Positions 17,534 to 27,336 of a DNA stretch of 64,000 nucleotides are shown here, piece by piece. Under the pieces are notes generated by a model, which worked only from the letters and a program-made list of their open reading frames with translations, did not search any database and was not told the DNA's origin. A program made the translations under genes and the position numbers. Every line of letters starts with the position of its first letter. Positions within the stretch are counted from its first letter, which is position 1. The DNA lies in the NCBI RefSeq assembly GCF_013408925.1, contig NZ_JACCAB010000001.1, forward strand, positions 3,224,001-3,288,000, read 5' to 3'. Source of the DNA: Pedococcus badiiscoriae. GTDB taxonomy: Bacteria; Actinomycetota; Actinomycetes; Actinomycetales; Dermatophilaceae.

Positions 17534-17561
17534 ACCCGCCGGGATATCCCGGCGGGTCTAC
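17530..17561. terminator. Perfect 32-bp palindromic bidirectional terminator
   Basis: The arms 17530-17545 (GTAGACCCGCCGGGAT) and 17546-17561 are exact reverse complements without a spacer, centred on GATATC. The palindrome contains the stop codon of the plus-strand membrane protein and the stop codon of malQ on the minus strand, so it terminates both convergent genes. Confidence 0.8.
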
Positions 17562-18817
17562 CTCGAACGAGGGGTCGCGAGTCGGCCGGTCGCCTCGGTG
17601 AGGGCCCGGAGCCGGGCGGCGTGCGCGGAGGTGAGTGCTCCCGGCTCCATCTGCCACGACCAGCCGCCCTCGATGCCGGGAGCGTTCATCCGCGCCGACG
17701 AGCCCAGGGCGAGCACGTCCTGGGCCTGCATCATCGACAGCCCGCACGGCCCGCGCAGGGCCAGCTCGATGAACCCCCAGGACGGCTCCGCGTCGACGTC
17801 GGCTCCGACCCCCGCTCGTCGGCAGGCCTCGCGGGCCAGCTGCCGACGGTGGTCCGGCAGGTCCCACCACCAGCCGCAGACCGTGTCGTTGTCGTGGGTG
17901 CCGGTGTAGACGACCTGGTTGGGCTCGTGGTTCTCGGGGTCGTGGGCGTTGTACTGGTAGGCCGGCTCGAAGGCGAACTGCAGGACAGCCATGCCGGGGA
18001 ACCCCAGGGCCTTGCGCAGGTCGATGACCGGCTGGTCGATGTCACCGAGGTCCTCCGCGAGGACGGGAAGCGGTCCGAGGGCTGCGATTGCCGCGTCGAA
18101 CACCTCGCGCCCCGGGCCCGGCTCCCACCGGCCGTTGAGGGCCGTGTCGTCGCCGGCCGGGATCGCCCAGTAGGCCGCGAACCCGCGGAAGTGGTCCACG
18201 CGCACGAGGTCGAACAGGGCGAAGGTCCGCCGCAGCCGCTCGACCCACCACGTGTAGCCGTCCTCGCGCAGGACGTCCCAGCGGTACAGCGGGTTGCCCC
18301 ACAGCTGGCCGGTCGCGGCATACGCGTCGGGTGGGCAGCCCGCCACGGCGTCGTTGCGGAAGAACTGCGGCCAGGCGCGCTCGTCGGCGGCATCGGGCGC
18401 GACGTAGATGGGGACGTCTCCGAGGATGCGGATCCCGCGCTCGTGGGCGTAGTCCCGCAGGGCCGACCACTCGCGGTCGAAGCGCACCTGGTCGGCGAGG
18501 TCACCACCGAAGGACGTCCACGAGTCGACCCAGTAGGCCTCACGCGCGGCGAAGTCCTGCAGCTCCTGCTCGCTCACCGGAGCCTGCGGGTGCTCGAGCA
18601 GGGCCGGTGACGCGGCAAACGCCGACGGGGACTTGTAGGGCGAGCGGTGCTTGTCGGGGATCGACACCGGCAGCACCTGCCACACCGACTGGCCGGCCTC
18701 GACGAGCCAGTCCACGAAGTCGCGGGCCGGCTGCCCGAGGCGGCCACCCGGCAGTGAGGTGATGTGCAGCTGCACGCCGCTGGCGCGGGTCTCGGTGAAC
18801 GGTCGGGTCGCGTCCAT
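17558..18817 (-). CDS. malQ: 4-alpha-glucanotransferase (GH77), compact form
   Basis: 419 aa, well short of the 500-700 residues usual for MalQ/DPE. GH77 signatures are all present: GVQLHITSLPGG, SPYKSPSAFA, the nucleophile Asp in LVRVDHFRGF, the acid/base Glu in PVLAEDLGD, and GTHDNDT. The missing length falls after SAFAASPALL, where larger members carry an insert. Disproportionation of maltodextrins or glycogen breakdown products is the expected reaction. It sits 6 bases downstream of hisS, an unusual operon partner. Confidence 0.88.
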   Translation of the reverse strand: MDATRPFTETRASGVQLHITSLPGGRLGQPARDFVDWLVEAGQSVWQVLPVSIPDKHRSPYKSPSAFAASPALLEHPQAPVSEQELQDFAAREAYWVDSWTSFGGDLADQVRFDREWSALRDYAHERGIRILGDVPIYVAPDAADERAWPQFFRNDAVAGCPPDAYAATGQLWGNPLYRWDVLREDGYTWWVERLRRTFALFDLVRVDHFRGFAAYWAIPAGDDTALNGRWEPGPGREVFDAAIAALGPLPVLAEDLGDIDQPVIDLRKALGFPGMAVLQFAFEPAYQYNAHDPENHEPNQVVYTGTHDNDTVCGWWWDLPDHRRQLAREACRRAGVGADVDAEPSWGFIELALRGPCGLSMMQAQDVLALGSSARMNAPGIEGGWSWQMEPGALTSAHAARLRALTEATGRLATPRSR

Positions 18818-18823
18818 GGGTGC

Positions 18824-20179
18824 TCAGCTCTGCGCGCGGACGACCTGCGGGCGCAGGTCCTGGGTCGGAGGTTCCCACGAGGTGGCGTCGGCGTCGACCT
18901 GGTCGCCGGAGCGGATGTCCTTGACCTGGTCGCCCCGTTCGCCGTCGCCGTCGCCGGCTGCGCCGGGGAACCAGACGTACGGGATCCCCCGCCGCTCGGC
19001 ATACCTGATCTGCTTGCCGAACTTGGCGGGCTTGGGCGCGACCTCGCACGGTATGCCGCGTGCCCGCAGCTCGGTGGCGACCCCGGTGGACACCGCCCGG
19101 CTCTCCTCGTCGTTGACCGCGACCAGGACGCACGCCGGGGTCGAGCGGCTGGCGACGAGCAGGCCCTTGCCGATGAGCAGGCCGAGCAGCCGCGAGACGC
19201 CGATCGAGATCCCGACGCCGGGATAGGTCGTCCTCCCGTCCGAGGCCAGCGAGTCGTAGCGGCCACCGGAGCAGAACGAGCCCCACGACTCGTAGCCGAC
19301 CAGCTGGGTCTCGTAGACGGTGCCCGTGTAGTAGTCGAGCCCCCGCGCGATCTTGAGGTCCGCGACCAGGGCACCCGGGGCGTTATCGAGACCGGTCCGG
19401 ATGACGGCGGCCAAGGCGTCGAGCCCCGCGTCGAGGGTCGGGTGCTCGACGCCGAGCGCGCGCACCTGATCGACGAACGAGAGGTCCTCGGTGCGGATCG
19501 CCGCCAGCGCCAGGCACTGGTCAGCCTGTTCGGGGGTCCGGCCCGCCTCCACGAGGAGTTCCCTGACCTTGGCCCGGCCGAGCTTGTCGAGCTTGTCGAC
19601 GATGCGCAGGGTGCCGACCACGTCCTCGACACCGATGCCGAGGTAGAACCCCTCGGGGATCTGGCGGTTGCTGACCTGGATGACCATCCGGCCGACGGGC
19701 AGCTTGCGGAAGACCTCGGCGATGACGAGCGGCATCTCCGCCTCGAAGTGCGGGGCGAGCTCGCCGACGTCGACCACGTCGATGTCGGCCTGGGTGAACT
19801 CGCGGTACCGGCCCTCCTGGGGCCGCTCGCCACGCCAGACCTTCTGGATCTGGTACCGGCGGAACGGGAACGACAGGTGGCCCGCGTTCTCCAGGACGTA
19901 CCGCGCGAACGGCACCGTGAGGTCGAAGTGCAGGCCCAGCTCGGCATCGGAGTCGGCGCGTCCCTCGGACGCCTCCGCCAGCCGCGTGACGGCGTAGATC
20001 TCCTTGTCGGCGTCCCCGCCCTTGCCCAGCAGCCGCTCCACCGGCTCGACGGCGCGGGTCTCGATCGACGCGAACCCGTGCAGCTCGAACGTCTCGCGGA
20101 TGACGTCGAGGAACTGCTGCTCGATGATCCGCTCGGCCGGGAGGTGCTCGGGGAAACCGCTGATCGGGGTGATCTTCAC
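18824..20179 (-). CDS. hisS: Histidyl-tRNA synthetase
   Basis: 451 aa class II synthetase. Motif 1 region KITPISGFPEHLPAERII, motif 2 FRRYQIQKVWRGERPQEGRYREFTQ-type segment, the histidine A loop IARGLDYYTGTVYE and motif 3 GVGISIGVSRLLGLL, then the C-terminal anticodon-binding domain (CVLVAVNDEESRAVS). GTG at 20179 overlaps the stop of the metallo-hydrolase gene. Same order as Rv2580c-Rv2581c. No leader structure was seen. Confidence 0.95.
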   Translation of the reverse strand: MKITPISGFPEHLPAERIIEQQFLDVIRETFELHGFASIETRAVEPVERLLGKGGDADKEIYAVTRLAEASEGRADSDAELGLHFDLTVPFARYVLENAGHLSFPFRRYQIQKVWRGERPQEGRYREFTQADIDVVDVGELAPHFEAEMPLVIAEVFRKLPVGRMVIQVSNRQIPEGFYLGIGVEDVVGTLRIVDKLDKLGRAKVRELLVEAGRTPEQADQCLALAAIRTEDLSFVDQVRALGVEHPTLDAGLDALAAVIRTGLDNAPGALVADLKIARGLDYYTGTVYETQLVGYESWGSFCSGGRYDSLASDGRTTYPGVGISIGVSRLLGLLIGKGLLVASRSTPACVLVAVNDEESRAVSTGVATELRARGIPCEVAPKPAKFGKQIRYAERRGIPYVWFPGAAGDGDGERGDQVKDIRSGDQVDADATSWEPPTQDLRPQVVRAQS

Positions 20180-20877
20180 GGGGCCAATCCTTGCAAATAG
20201 GGGTTGGTCGCCCGTTCGCGGTCCATGGTGGTGGCCTGGTAGTGACCGGGGAGCACGAGCGTGGTGTCGGGCAGTGGCAGCACGACGTCGCGCAGCGACC
20301 GGTTCATCGCCGCGGGGTCCCCGCCGGGAAGGTCGGTGCGCCCGATCGAGCCCGCGAACAGCACGTCCCCGCTGAGCACCGTGCGGTCGACGTCCACCTG
20401 GTCGGCGATGCCGTCGGGCACCGCGTCCACGGCATACATGACAGACCCCTCCGTGTGTCCCGGTGCGTGCAGCACCTCGAAAGTCAGGCCGGCCAGCTCC
20501 AGGGCGGCCCGGTCCCGGATCTCGACGACCTTGCTGGGCTCGGTCCAGGTCGCCTTGCTGCCGAACTGCTGCTCGAGCATGCCGAGCAGGCCGGGATTGA
20601 CGTTCGCCAGCAGGTCCACCAGCCGATAGCGGTCGTCGCCGTGGATGTATGCCGCGGTGTCGGCTCCGCAGACCGGCGTCACCGAGTACACGTGGTCGAT
20701 GTGCCCGTGGGTCAGCAGCACCGCGGCCGGGCGCAGCCGGTGCTCGGTGAGCACTGCGCGCAGCGTCTCCTCCACCCCGATGCCGGGGTCGACGATCACG
20801 CACTCCTCCCCCGCGGCGGGGGCCAGGACGTAGCAGTTGGTGTCGAAGGCGGCGGCGGGAAATGCGACTGTGAGCAC
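20176..20877 (-). CDS. Metallo-beta-lactamase fold hydrolase, glyoxalase II-like
   Basis: 233 aa. Zinc ligands are visible: THGHIDH (HxHxDH), His in HAPGHTEGS, Asp in VLSGDVLF and His in VLPGHYQATT. The family includes Rv2581c, annotated as a putative glyoxalase II. I chose GTG 20877 because it gives VLTVAFPA, aligned to the known N-terminus of such proteins, and TAGGCT (20885-20890) ends 7 bases before it. A GTG at 20895 would add six residues but sits only 4 bases from its AGGAGG. Coupled to hisS. Confidence 0.85.
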   Translation of the reverse strand: MLTVAFPAAAFDTNCYVLAPAAGEECVIVDPGIGVEETLRAVLTEHRLRPAAVLLTHGHIDHVYSVTPVCGADTAAYIHGDDRYRLVDLLANVNPGLLGMLEQQFGSKATWTEPSKVVEIRDRAALELAGLTFEVLHAPGHTEGSVMYAVDAVPDGIADQVDVDRTVLSGDVLFAGSIGRTDLPGGDPAAMNRSLRDVVLPLPDTTLVLPGHYQATTMDRERATNPYLQGLAP

Positions 20878-20921
20878 GGCCCGCAGCCTAGTCACCCGAC
20901 CTCCTGCCTAGACTGGCGCGC

Positions 20922-21758
20922 GTGACGAGGGAACAGGAGCGCGCCGCTGCGCGCCGCCGTGCCATGAAGGTCGATGCCAAGCGCGCCCAGCAGCAACGGG
21001 AGGCCGCGCGCAACCGCCAGGCCCTCGGGGTCGTGGTCGCCACGCTCGTCGTGGTGGCCGGGTTCGTCTTCCTCAGCACCCAGCTCAAGAACGACACCAC
21101 CCCCGCCGCGGCGCCGAAGGGATCCTCGGCCTCCGCGACCTCGGCCCCCTCGGCCACGACCGCGGCGGTAGCGGGCTGCACCCCGGCGCCCCCCGTTCCC
21201 ACGAAGATCACCAAGGTCGCCAAGCCGAACAAGGCCACTGCGGCGGGCAAGACCTTCACGGCGGTCGTGACCACGAACTGCGGTGACATCACGCTCCGGC
21301 TCGACGGCGCCAAGGCACCCCAGACGGTCGCCTCGTTCGTCGGGCTGGCCAAGGCCGGCTACTTCGCCGACTCGCCCTGCCACCGCATCACGAAGGTTGC
21401 GCAGCCGGTCCCCCTGTTCGTCCTCCAGTGCGGAGACCCGATGGGTGGCGCCGGGACCGGCCCCGGCTACAGCTACGGCATCGAGAACGCACCCAAGGAC
21501 GGCAAGTACCCGCGCGGCAGCCTGGCCATGGCACGCACGACCGACCCGAACTCCAACGCCGACCAGTTCTTCATCGTCTACCGGGACACCGACCTGAGCA
21601 GTGTGCCTGCGGGCTACTCCATCTTCGGCACGGTGACCGGCGGTATGGATATTGTCGACAAGATCGCCGCAGCAGGCGTGAGCGGGGGCGCCACCGATGG
21701 TGCCCCGGCCGCGCCCATCAGCATCCTCAAGGTTGCTGTGACCGAGAAGAAGGCCTGA
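20922..21758 (+). CDS. Membrane-anchored cyclophilin-type peptidyl-prolyl isomerase
   Basis: 278 aa. A basic cytosolic N-terminus with Arg/Ala/Gln repeats, one membrane anchor (LGVVVATLVVVAGFVFLST, about residues 36-55), an Ala/Ser/Thr linker and an extracytoplasmic cyclophilin domain (TTNCGDITLRLDGAKAPQTV, YFADSPCHRI, GSLAMARTTDPNSNADQFF). It should assist folding of exported proteins. GTG 20922 lies 7 bases after TAGACT (20909-20914). Same synteny as Rv2582 between the hisS operon and rel. Confidence 0.9.
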   Translation: MTREQERAAARRRAMKVDAKRAQQQREAARNRQALGVVVATLVVVAGFVFLSTQLKNDTTPAAAPKGSSASATSAPSATTAAVAGCTPAPPVPTKITKVAKPNKATAAGKTFTAVVTTNCGDITLRLDGAKAPQTVASFVGLAKAGYFADSPCHRITKVAQPVPLFVLQCGDPMGGAGTGPGYSYGIENAPKDGKYPRGSLAMARTTDPNSNADQFFIVYRDTDLSSVPAGYSIFGTVTGGMDIVDKIAAAGVSGGATDGAPAAPISILKVAVTEKKA

Positions 21759-21761
21759 CCC

Positions 21762-23255
21762 GTGACCGAGCAGACGCCCGAGCCCGACACCGAGCCCGAC
21801 TCCACCCCGACTCCCGCCCCCGAGGCCGCCCCCGAGGCCGCAGCGGCGCCGGAACCCGACGCTGCCCCCGAGGCCGCTGCACCCGCGCCGAAGCCGGTCC
21901 CGCGGCCGATCCCGAAGCCGGGCCCCGTGCCGACACCGGCGGCGGTCCGCAAGGTCGCCCACCCCCAGCCTGCCGCCCTGACGGTCGCCGCGCCGCCCGG
22001 GCCGCCCTCGGAGACCTTCGGACGCGTCGGCGAGGACGGCACGGTCTTCGTCCGCACCGCCGACGGGGAGCGCGAGGTGGGTGCCTACCCCGGAGCCACC
22101 CCCGACGAGGCCCTGCACTACTTCGCCCGCAAGTACGACGAGCTCTACGCCTCGGCGGAGCTGCTCCACCAGCGGCTGACCACGACGGACCTGTCGGCCA
22201 AGGACGCGGCCGAGGGCCTGGCCAAGCTGCGCGAGCACTGCACGGGGGCCAACGTCGTCGGCGACCTCGCCGCCCTCGACGCCAAGGTCGAGGAGATCGC
22301 AGCCCTGGTGGCGGCGCGCAAGGCCACCGAGTCCGCCGAGCGCAGCGCGGCGCGGGCCGCGGCGGCGGTCGAGCGCGAGGCGATCGTGGCCGAGGCCGAG
22401 AAGATCGCCGGGCAGCCCGAAGCCAAGATCCAGTGGAAGACCAGTGGCGCCCGGATGCGCGAGCTGCTCGACACCTGGAAGAAGCACCAGCGTGAGGGGG
22501 CTCGCCTCGACCGGGAGACCGAAGGCGCCCTCTGGCAGCGGTTCAGCCAGGCCCGCAACTCGTTCGACAAGGCCCGACGCGTCCACTTCGCCCAGCTCGA
22601 AGGCACCCAGGCCGAGGCCAAGGCGGCCAAGCAGGAGCTCGTCAAGGAGGCCGAGGCCCTCTCGACCAGCACCGACTGGGGCCAGACGGCCGGCGCCTTC
22701 AAGCGACTGATGGACCGCTGGCGTCAGGCCGGACGGGCGTCGCGGTCGGACGACGACGCCCTGTGGGAGCGCTTCAAGGCCGCCCAGGACGCGTTCTTCT
22801 CGGCGAAGGACGAGATCGCGGCCAAGGATGACGACGAGTTCCGCGGCAACCTGGCCGTCAAGGAGGAGCTGCTCAAGGAGGGCCAGTCGATCCTCCCCGT
22901 CAAGGACCTCGAAGCCGCCAAGGCCGCGCTGCGCACGTTGCAGGACAAGTGGGATGCAGCCGGCAAGGTGCCCCGCGGCGACGTGGAGCGGATGGAGAAG
23001 GGGATGCGCCGCATCGAGCAGGCCGTCCGTGACGCCGAGGACCAGCGCTGGAAGCAGTCCAACCCCGAGGTCGCTGCCCGCGCCCAGAGCATGGTCGACC
23101 AGCTCGAGGCCTCGGTCTCGGCACTGCGCGACGACCTCGCCAAGGCCCAGGCCTCGGGCAACGAGAAGAAGGTCAAGGACGCCCAGGCCAAGCTCGAGGC
23201 CCAGGAGCAGTGGCTGGCCCAGGCCCGCGGCAACGTCGACGAGTTCGGTTCCTAG
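21762..23255 (+). CDS. DUF349 repeat protein
   Basis: 497 aa. The first 90 residues are Pro/Ala/Glu-rich and disordered (PEPDTEPDSTPTPAPEAAPE). Then come several DUF349 repeats, helical units of about 70 residues with a W(K/R)xxG/R pattern: WKTSGARMRELLDTWK, LMDRWRQAGRAS, LQDKWDAAGKVPR. The C-terminus is a coiled coil (DQLEASVSALRDDLAKAQAS). Molecular role unknown. GTG 21762 follows the cyclophilin stop by three bases, so the two are co-transcribed. Convergent with rel. Confidence 0.85.
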   Translation: MTEQTPEPDTEPDSTPTPAPEAAPEAAAAPEPDAAPEAAAPAPKPVPRPIPKPGPVPTPAAVRKVAHPQPAALTVAAPPGPPSETFGRVGEDGTVFVRTADGEREVGAYPGATPDEALHYFARKYDELYASAELLHQRLTTTDLSAKDAAEGLAKLREHCTGANVVGDLAALDAKVEEIAALVAARKATESAERSAARAAAAVEREAIVAEAEKIAGQPEAKIQWKTSGARMRELLDTWKKHQREGARLDRETEGALWQRFSQARNSFDKARRVHFAQLEGTQAEAKAAKQELVKEAEALSTSTDWGQTAGAFKRLMDRWRQAGRASRSDDDALWERFKAAQDAFFSAKDEIAAKDDDEFRGNLAVKEELLKEGQSILPVKDLEAAKAALRTLQDKWDAAGKVPRGDVERMEKGMRRIEQAVRDAEDQRWKQSNPEVAARAQSMVDQLEASVSALRDDLAKAQASGNEKKVKDAQAKLEAQEQWLAQARGNVDEFGS

Positions 23256-23282
23256 GCGCGTTCGGGCCGGGACGGCGCGGAG

Positions 23283-25592
23283 CTACGCCTTTGCGGCGGT
23301 GGCCTTGGTCCCCGTGATCCGGTAGACGTCGAACACCCCGTCGATCTTCCGGACGGCCTTCATCACGTGCTCGAGGTGGCTCGGGTCACCCATCTCGAAG
23401 GTGAACTTGCTGATCGCGACCCGGTCGCGCGAAGTCTGCACGGAGGCGGACAGGATGTTGACGTGCTGGTCCGACAGCACCCTCGTCACATCGGACAGCA
23501 GGCGGTTGCGGTCCAGCGCCTCGACCTGGAGCTGCACGAGGAAGACCGACGCCGACGACGGCGCCCACTCGACCTCGATCATCCGATCCGGTTGCGAGAG
23601 AAGGGATTCGGCGTTGGTGCAGTCGGTGCGGTGCACGGACACCCCGTTGCCCCGGGTGATGAACCCCATGATCGGGTCACCCGGCACGGGCGTGCAGCAC
23701 CGGGCCAGCTTGACCCACACGTCGGCCGTGCCGACCACGACGACACCCGGGTCGCCGGTGCGCCGCCGCATCGACCGCGTCGGCGTGGTCGCCTCGGCGA
23801 GGTCCTCGGACGCGCCCTCCTCGCCCCCGAGGGAGACCACGAGCCGGCCCACCACGTGCTGGGCGGACACGTGCCCCTCGCCCACCGCGGCATACAGGGC
23901 GTCGATGTCCTGGTAGCGCAGCTCGGAGGCGAGGCCGGTCAGCGTCTCGACGGTGAGCAGCCGCTGGAGCGGCAGGCCCTCCTTGCGCATGGCACGGGCG
24001 ATCGCGTCCTTGCCGGTCTCGATCGCCTCCTCACGGCGCTCCTTGGAGAACCACTGCTTGATCTTGTTGCGGGCCCGCGGCGACTTGACGAACGTGAGCC
24101 AGTCGCGGGAGGGGCCGGCTCCATCAGCCTTGGAGGTGAGCACCTCGACGACGTCGCCGTTCTCGAGGGTCGACTCGAGCGGGACGAGCCGGCCGTTGAC
24201 GCGGCCGCCGATGCAGTGGTGGCCCACCTCGGTGTGCACCGCGTAGGCGAAGTCCACCGGGGTCGCGCCGGCCGGCAGCGCCACGACCTCGCCCTTCGGC
24301 GTGAAGACATAGACCTCGCGGGCGTTGATCTCGAACCGCAGTGAGTCGAGGAACTCCCCCGGGTCGGCGGTCTCCTTCTGCCAGTCGAGCAGCTGGCGCA
24401 GCCAGGCCATGTCGTTGATCGGGCCCGTCTCGCCGTCCTTGGCCCCGGCGGCCGGCGCCGTGCCGTCCTCCTTGTACTTCCAGTGCGCCGCGACGCCGTA
24501 CTCGGCCCGGCGGTGCATGGTGTGGGTGCGGATCTGGATCTCGACGGCCTTGCCCTCGGGGCCGATGACGGTGGTGTGCAAGGACTGGTACATGTTGAAC
24601 TTCGGCATCGCGATGTAGTCCTTGAACCGCCCCGGCAGGGGGTTCCACCGCGCGTGCAGCGCCCCGAGCGCGGCGTAGCAGTCGCGCACCGAGTCGACCA
24701 GGACCCGCACCGCCACGAGGTCGTAGATGTCCTCGAAGTCGCGGCCCCGGACGATCATCTTCTGGTAGACGGAGTAGTAGTGCTTGGGTCGGCCCGTCAC
24801 CGTCGCCTTGATCTTCGCGCCCCTGAGGTCCTCGCTGACCTGGTCGCGGACCCCTGAGAGGAACTCCTCGCGCGCCGGCGCGCGCTCGGCCACCAGCCGC
24901 ACGATCTCGTCGTACACCTTGGGGTAGAGCGTCGCGAACGACAGGTCCTCGAGCTCCCACTTGATGGTGTTCATGCCGAGCCGGTGCGCCAGCGGGGCGT
25001 AGATCTCCAGCGTCTCGCGGGCCTTGCGCTGGGCGGACTCCACCGACACGTACCGCCAGGTCCGGGCGTTGTGCAGCCGGTCGGCCAGCTTGATCACGAG
25101 CACCCGGATGTCTCGGGCCATCGCGACGACCATCTTGCGGACGGTCTCGGCCTGGGCCGCGTCGCCGTAGGTCACCTTGTCCAGCTTGGTGACACCGTCG
25201 ACGAGCATCGCGACCTCGCGGCCGAAGTCCTTCTCCAGCTGCGTGAGGCTGTATGCCGTGTCCTCCACCGTGTCGTGCAGCAGCGCCGCGGCCAGGGTGG
25301 CCGGCGTCATGCCGAGCTCGGCCAGGATGGTGGTCACGGCCAGCGGGTGGGTGATGTAGGCGTCGCCGGACTTCCGCGTCTGGCCCCGGTGCGCCTCCTC
25401 GGCGACGACGTAGGCGCGCTCGATGACGGTCAGGTCAGCCTTCGGGTGGGTGGCTCGCACCGTCTGGAGCAGTGGCTCGAGGACCGGGTTGAGCGGACCT
25501 CCGCGACTACCGAAGCGGGCCAGTCGGGCGCGGACGCGGCTCGCCGAGGACGCACCGGTGGGTACCGGTCCGGTGACGACGTCCTCGGTCAT
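23283..25592 (-). CDS. rel: Bifunctional (p)ppGpp synthetase/hydrolase
   Basis: 769 aa RelA/SpoT homologue. HD hydrolase domain with [14 protein letters not shown] (HDxxED intact, so hydrolysis is expected), synthetase domain around [20 protein letters not shown] and [13 protein letters not shown] domain ([20 protein letters not shown]), and a C-terminal ACT domain (VDRNRLL-type region, [20 protein letters not shown]). It sets the stringent response. ATG 25592 lies 6 bases after TAGGCT (25599-25604), giving rel its own promoter at the end of apt. Confidence 0.95.
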   Translation of the reverse strand: MTEDVVTGPVPTGASSASRVRARLARFGSRGGPLNPVLEPLLQTVRATHPKADLTVIERAYVVAEEAHRGQTRKSGDAYITHPLAVTTILAELGMTPATLAAALLHDTVEDTAYSLTQLEKDFGREVAMLVDGVTKLDKVTYGDAAQAETVRKMVVAMARDIRVLVIKLADRLHNARTWRYVSVESAQRKARETLEIYAPLAHRLGMNTIKWELEDLSFATLYPKVYDEIVRLVAERAPAREEFLSGVRDQVSEDLRGAKIKATVTGRPKHYYSVYQKMIVRGRDFEDIYDLVAVRVLVDSVRDCYAALGALHARWNPLPGRFKDYIAMPKFNMYQSLHTTVIGPEGKAVEIQIRTHTMHRRAEYGVAAHWKYKEDGTAPAAGAKDGETGPINDMAWLRQLLDWQKETADPGEFLDSLRFEINAREVYVFTPKGEVVALPAGATPVDFAYAVHTEVGHHCIGGRVNGRLVPLESTLENGDVVEVLTSKADGAGPSRDWLTFVKSPRARNKIKQWFSKERREEAIETGKDAIARAMRKEGLPLQRLLTVETLTGLASELRYQDIDALYAAVGEGHVSAQHVVGRLVVSLGGEEGASEDLAEATTPTRSMRRRTGDPGVVVVGTADVWVKLARCCTPVPGDPIMGFITRGNGVSVHRTDCTNAESLLSQPDRMIEVEWAPSSASVFLVQLQVEALDRNRLLSDVTRVLSDQHVNILSASVQTSRDRVAISKFTFEMGDPSHLEHVMKAVRKIDGVFDVYRITGTKATAAKA

Positions 25593-25601
25593 GCTGGAAG
25601 C

Positions 25602-26132
25602 CTACGGGACCACCACGGTGGCGTGGATCTCACGTCCTGCGAGCCGCTGCCGTCCGGGCAGGAACGCGAGCTCGACGAGCGTCTCGAAGGCCACGACGGT
25701 GGCCCCCACCTGGTCGAGCAGTCGGCACGCCGCCTCGGCCGTGCCTCCGGTGGCGAGCACGTCGTCGACCAGCAGGACCCGCTCGCCGCCCACGAAGGCG
25801 TCGCTGTGGATCTCGATGGTGGCCGTCCCGTACTCGAGGTCGTAGGTCAGTCCGACGGTGTCGCCGGGCAGCTTGCCCGACTTGCGCACCGGCACGAAAC
25901 CCACCCCCAGCTCGTGGGCCAGGGCTGCGCCGAAGATGAAGCCACGCGCCTCGATCCCGACGACGACGTCGATGCTGCCCCGGCGCCGGTCCGCCATGTC
26001 GCGGATGACGGCGCCGAAGACCTCGGGGTCGGCGAGCACGGGGGTGACGTCCTTGAACAGGATCGCCGGGCTGGGGAAGTCGGGGATGTCGCGCAGCCGC
26101 GCGGTGACGCGCTCGGCGAGCGTCTGGCTCAC
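25602..26132 (-). CDS. apt: Adenine phosphoribosyltransferase
   Basis: 176 aa, standard length. Converts adenine and PRPP to AMP. PRPP-binding signature VLLVDDVLATGGTAEA, upstream IEARGFIFGAALAHELGVGFVPVRKSGKLPG, and N-terminal DIPDFPSPAILFKDVTPVLAD. GTG 26132 gives the usual N-terminus; the reading frame extends far upstream but overlaps the secF coding sequence. Between secF and rel, 9 bases from the rel start, as in Rv2584c/Rv2583c. Confidence 0.93.
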   Translation of the reverse strand: MSQTLAERVTARLRDIPDFPSPAILFKDVTPVLADPEVFGAVIRDMADRRRGSIDVVVGIEARGFIFGAALAHELGVGFVPVRKSGKLPGDTVGLTYDLEYGTATIEIHSDAFVGGERVLLVDDVLATGGTAEAACRLLDQVGATVVAFETLVELAFLPGRQRLAGREIHATVVVP

Positions 26133-26160
26133 GCTGCGACCCCAGCGCACGTGGGCTGGT

Positions 26161-27336
26161 TCACCGTCGCGACTTCGGGGGGCGCTTCGGCTGGTTGCGC
26201 GGGCCGCTCGTGGCGTACTTGTGCGTCTCCCGGACGACACCCGCCTGACGGCCCACCGCTGGGACCGAGTCACGGGCGGCGCCCGCAGCGGCGAGCTCCT
26301 CCGCGTCCGGCTCGTGGGGGACGGGTGCCGCATCCGACGAGGAGACGACGCCACCGTGACGGGCCTGGTAGCGCAGGGCCTTCTTCCCGAGGTCCACGAC
26401 CGCCGGCTCCTTCAGGCGCAGGTGCACCAGCAGCGGGGTGGCGATGAAGATCGAGGAGTAGGCGCCGACGGCGATACCGACGAACAGAGCCAGTGCCAGG
26501 TCCAGCAGGGTGCCGGGACCGAGGAAGACGAAGCCGATGGCCAGGATCGACCCGATCGGCAGCAGCGCGACGATCGTGGTGTTGATCGAGCGCACCAAGG
26601 TCTGGTTGACCGCGAGGTTCGCGGCCTGGGCGTACGTCATGCGGCCGTTGCCGAGCGCTTCGCTGGTGTTCTCGCGCACCTTGTCGAAGACGACGACCGT
26701 GTCGTAGAGCGAGTATCCGAGGATCGTGAGGAAGCCGATCATCGTGGCCGGGGAGACCTCGAAACCGGCCAGCGCGTAGATGCCCACGGTGATGAAGAGG
26801 TCGTGCAGCAGGGCCACCAGGCCGGCGACGGCCATCTTCCAGGTGCGGAAGTAGATCGCCATCACGATCGAGACGAGGGCGAGGAACACGGCCAGGGCCT
26901 TGAGCGCCTGCTGGCTGACCGAGGCACCCCATGAGGGGCCGACGAACGACGCGGAGACGTTGTTGACGTCGGTCTTGAACTCGGTGGCCAGCGCCGACTG
27001 CACGTCGCGGATCTCGGACTCTTTGAGCTGCTCGGTCTGCACCCTGATGGTGCCGGTGCCGACCTTGGTCACCTCGGCTGCGCCGGCGTTCGGGATGCGG
27101 CTGACAGCGGCCTTCGCCCGGGCCTCGTAGTTCGCCGAGCTCGTGACGGAGGACACCCGGAACTCCGAGCCTCCGCGGAACTCGAGGCTGAGGTTCAGCC
27201 CGTGCCAGACCAGGCCGATGATGGCGAGCAGGAAGAACACCCCTGACAGGGCGTACCACCGCTTGTAGCGACCGACGAAGTCGATCGACCGCTTGCCGGT
27301 GTAGAGGTCGTTGCCCAGTGCGGCGAAGTTGATCAC
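26161..27336 (-). CDS. secF: Protein-export membrane protein SecF
   Basis: 391 aa, six predicted membrane helices. Signature segments: LNLSLEFRGGSEFRV in the first periplasmic loop, FLTILGYSLYDTVVVFDKVREN and RSINTTIVALLPIGSILAIG. The C-terminal 75 residues are cytosolic and basic (RNQPKRPPKSRR). GTG 27336 overlaps the secD stop by four bases. SecF works with SecD and YajC as the proton-driven accessory of SecYEG. Confidence 0.95.
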   Translation of the reverse strand: MINFAALGNDLYTGKRSIDFVGRYKRWYALSGVFFLLAIIGLVWHGLNLSLEFRGGSEFRVSSVTSSANYEARAKAAVSRIPNAGAAEVTKVGTGTIRVQTEQLKESEIRDVQSALATEFKTDVNNVSASFVGPSWGASVSQQALKALAVFLALVSIVMAIYFRTWKMAVAGLVALLHDLFITVGIYALAGFEVSPATMIGFLTILGYSLYDTVVVFDKVRENTSEALGNGRMTYAQAANLAVNQTLVRSINTTIVALLPIGSILAIGFVFLGPGTLLDLALALFVGIAVGAYSSIFIATPLLVHLRLKEPAVVDLGKKALRYQARHGGVVSSSDAAPVPHEPDAEELAAAGAARDSVPAVGRQAGVVRETHKYATSGPRNQPKRPPKSRR

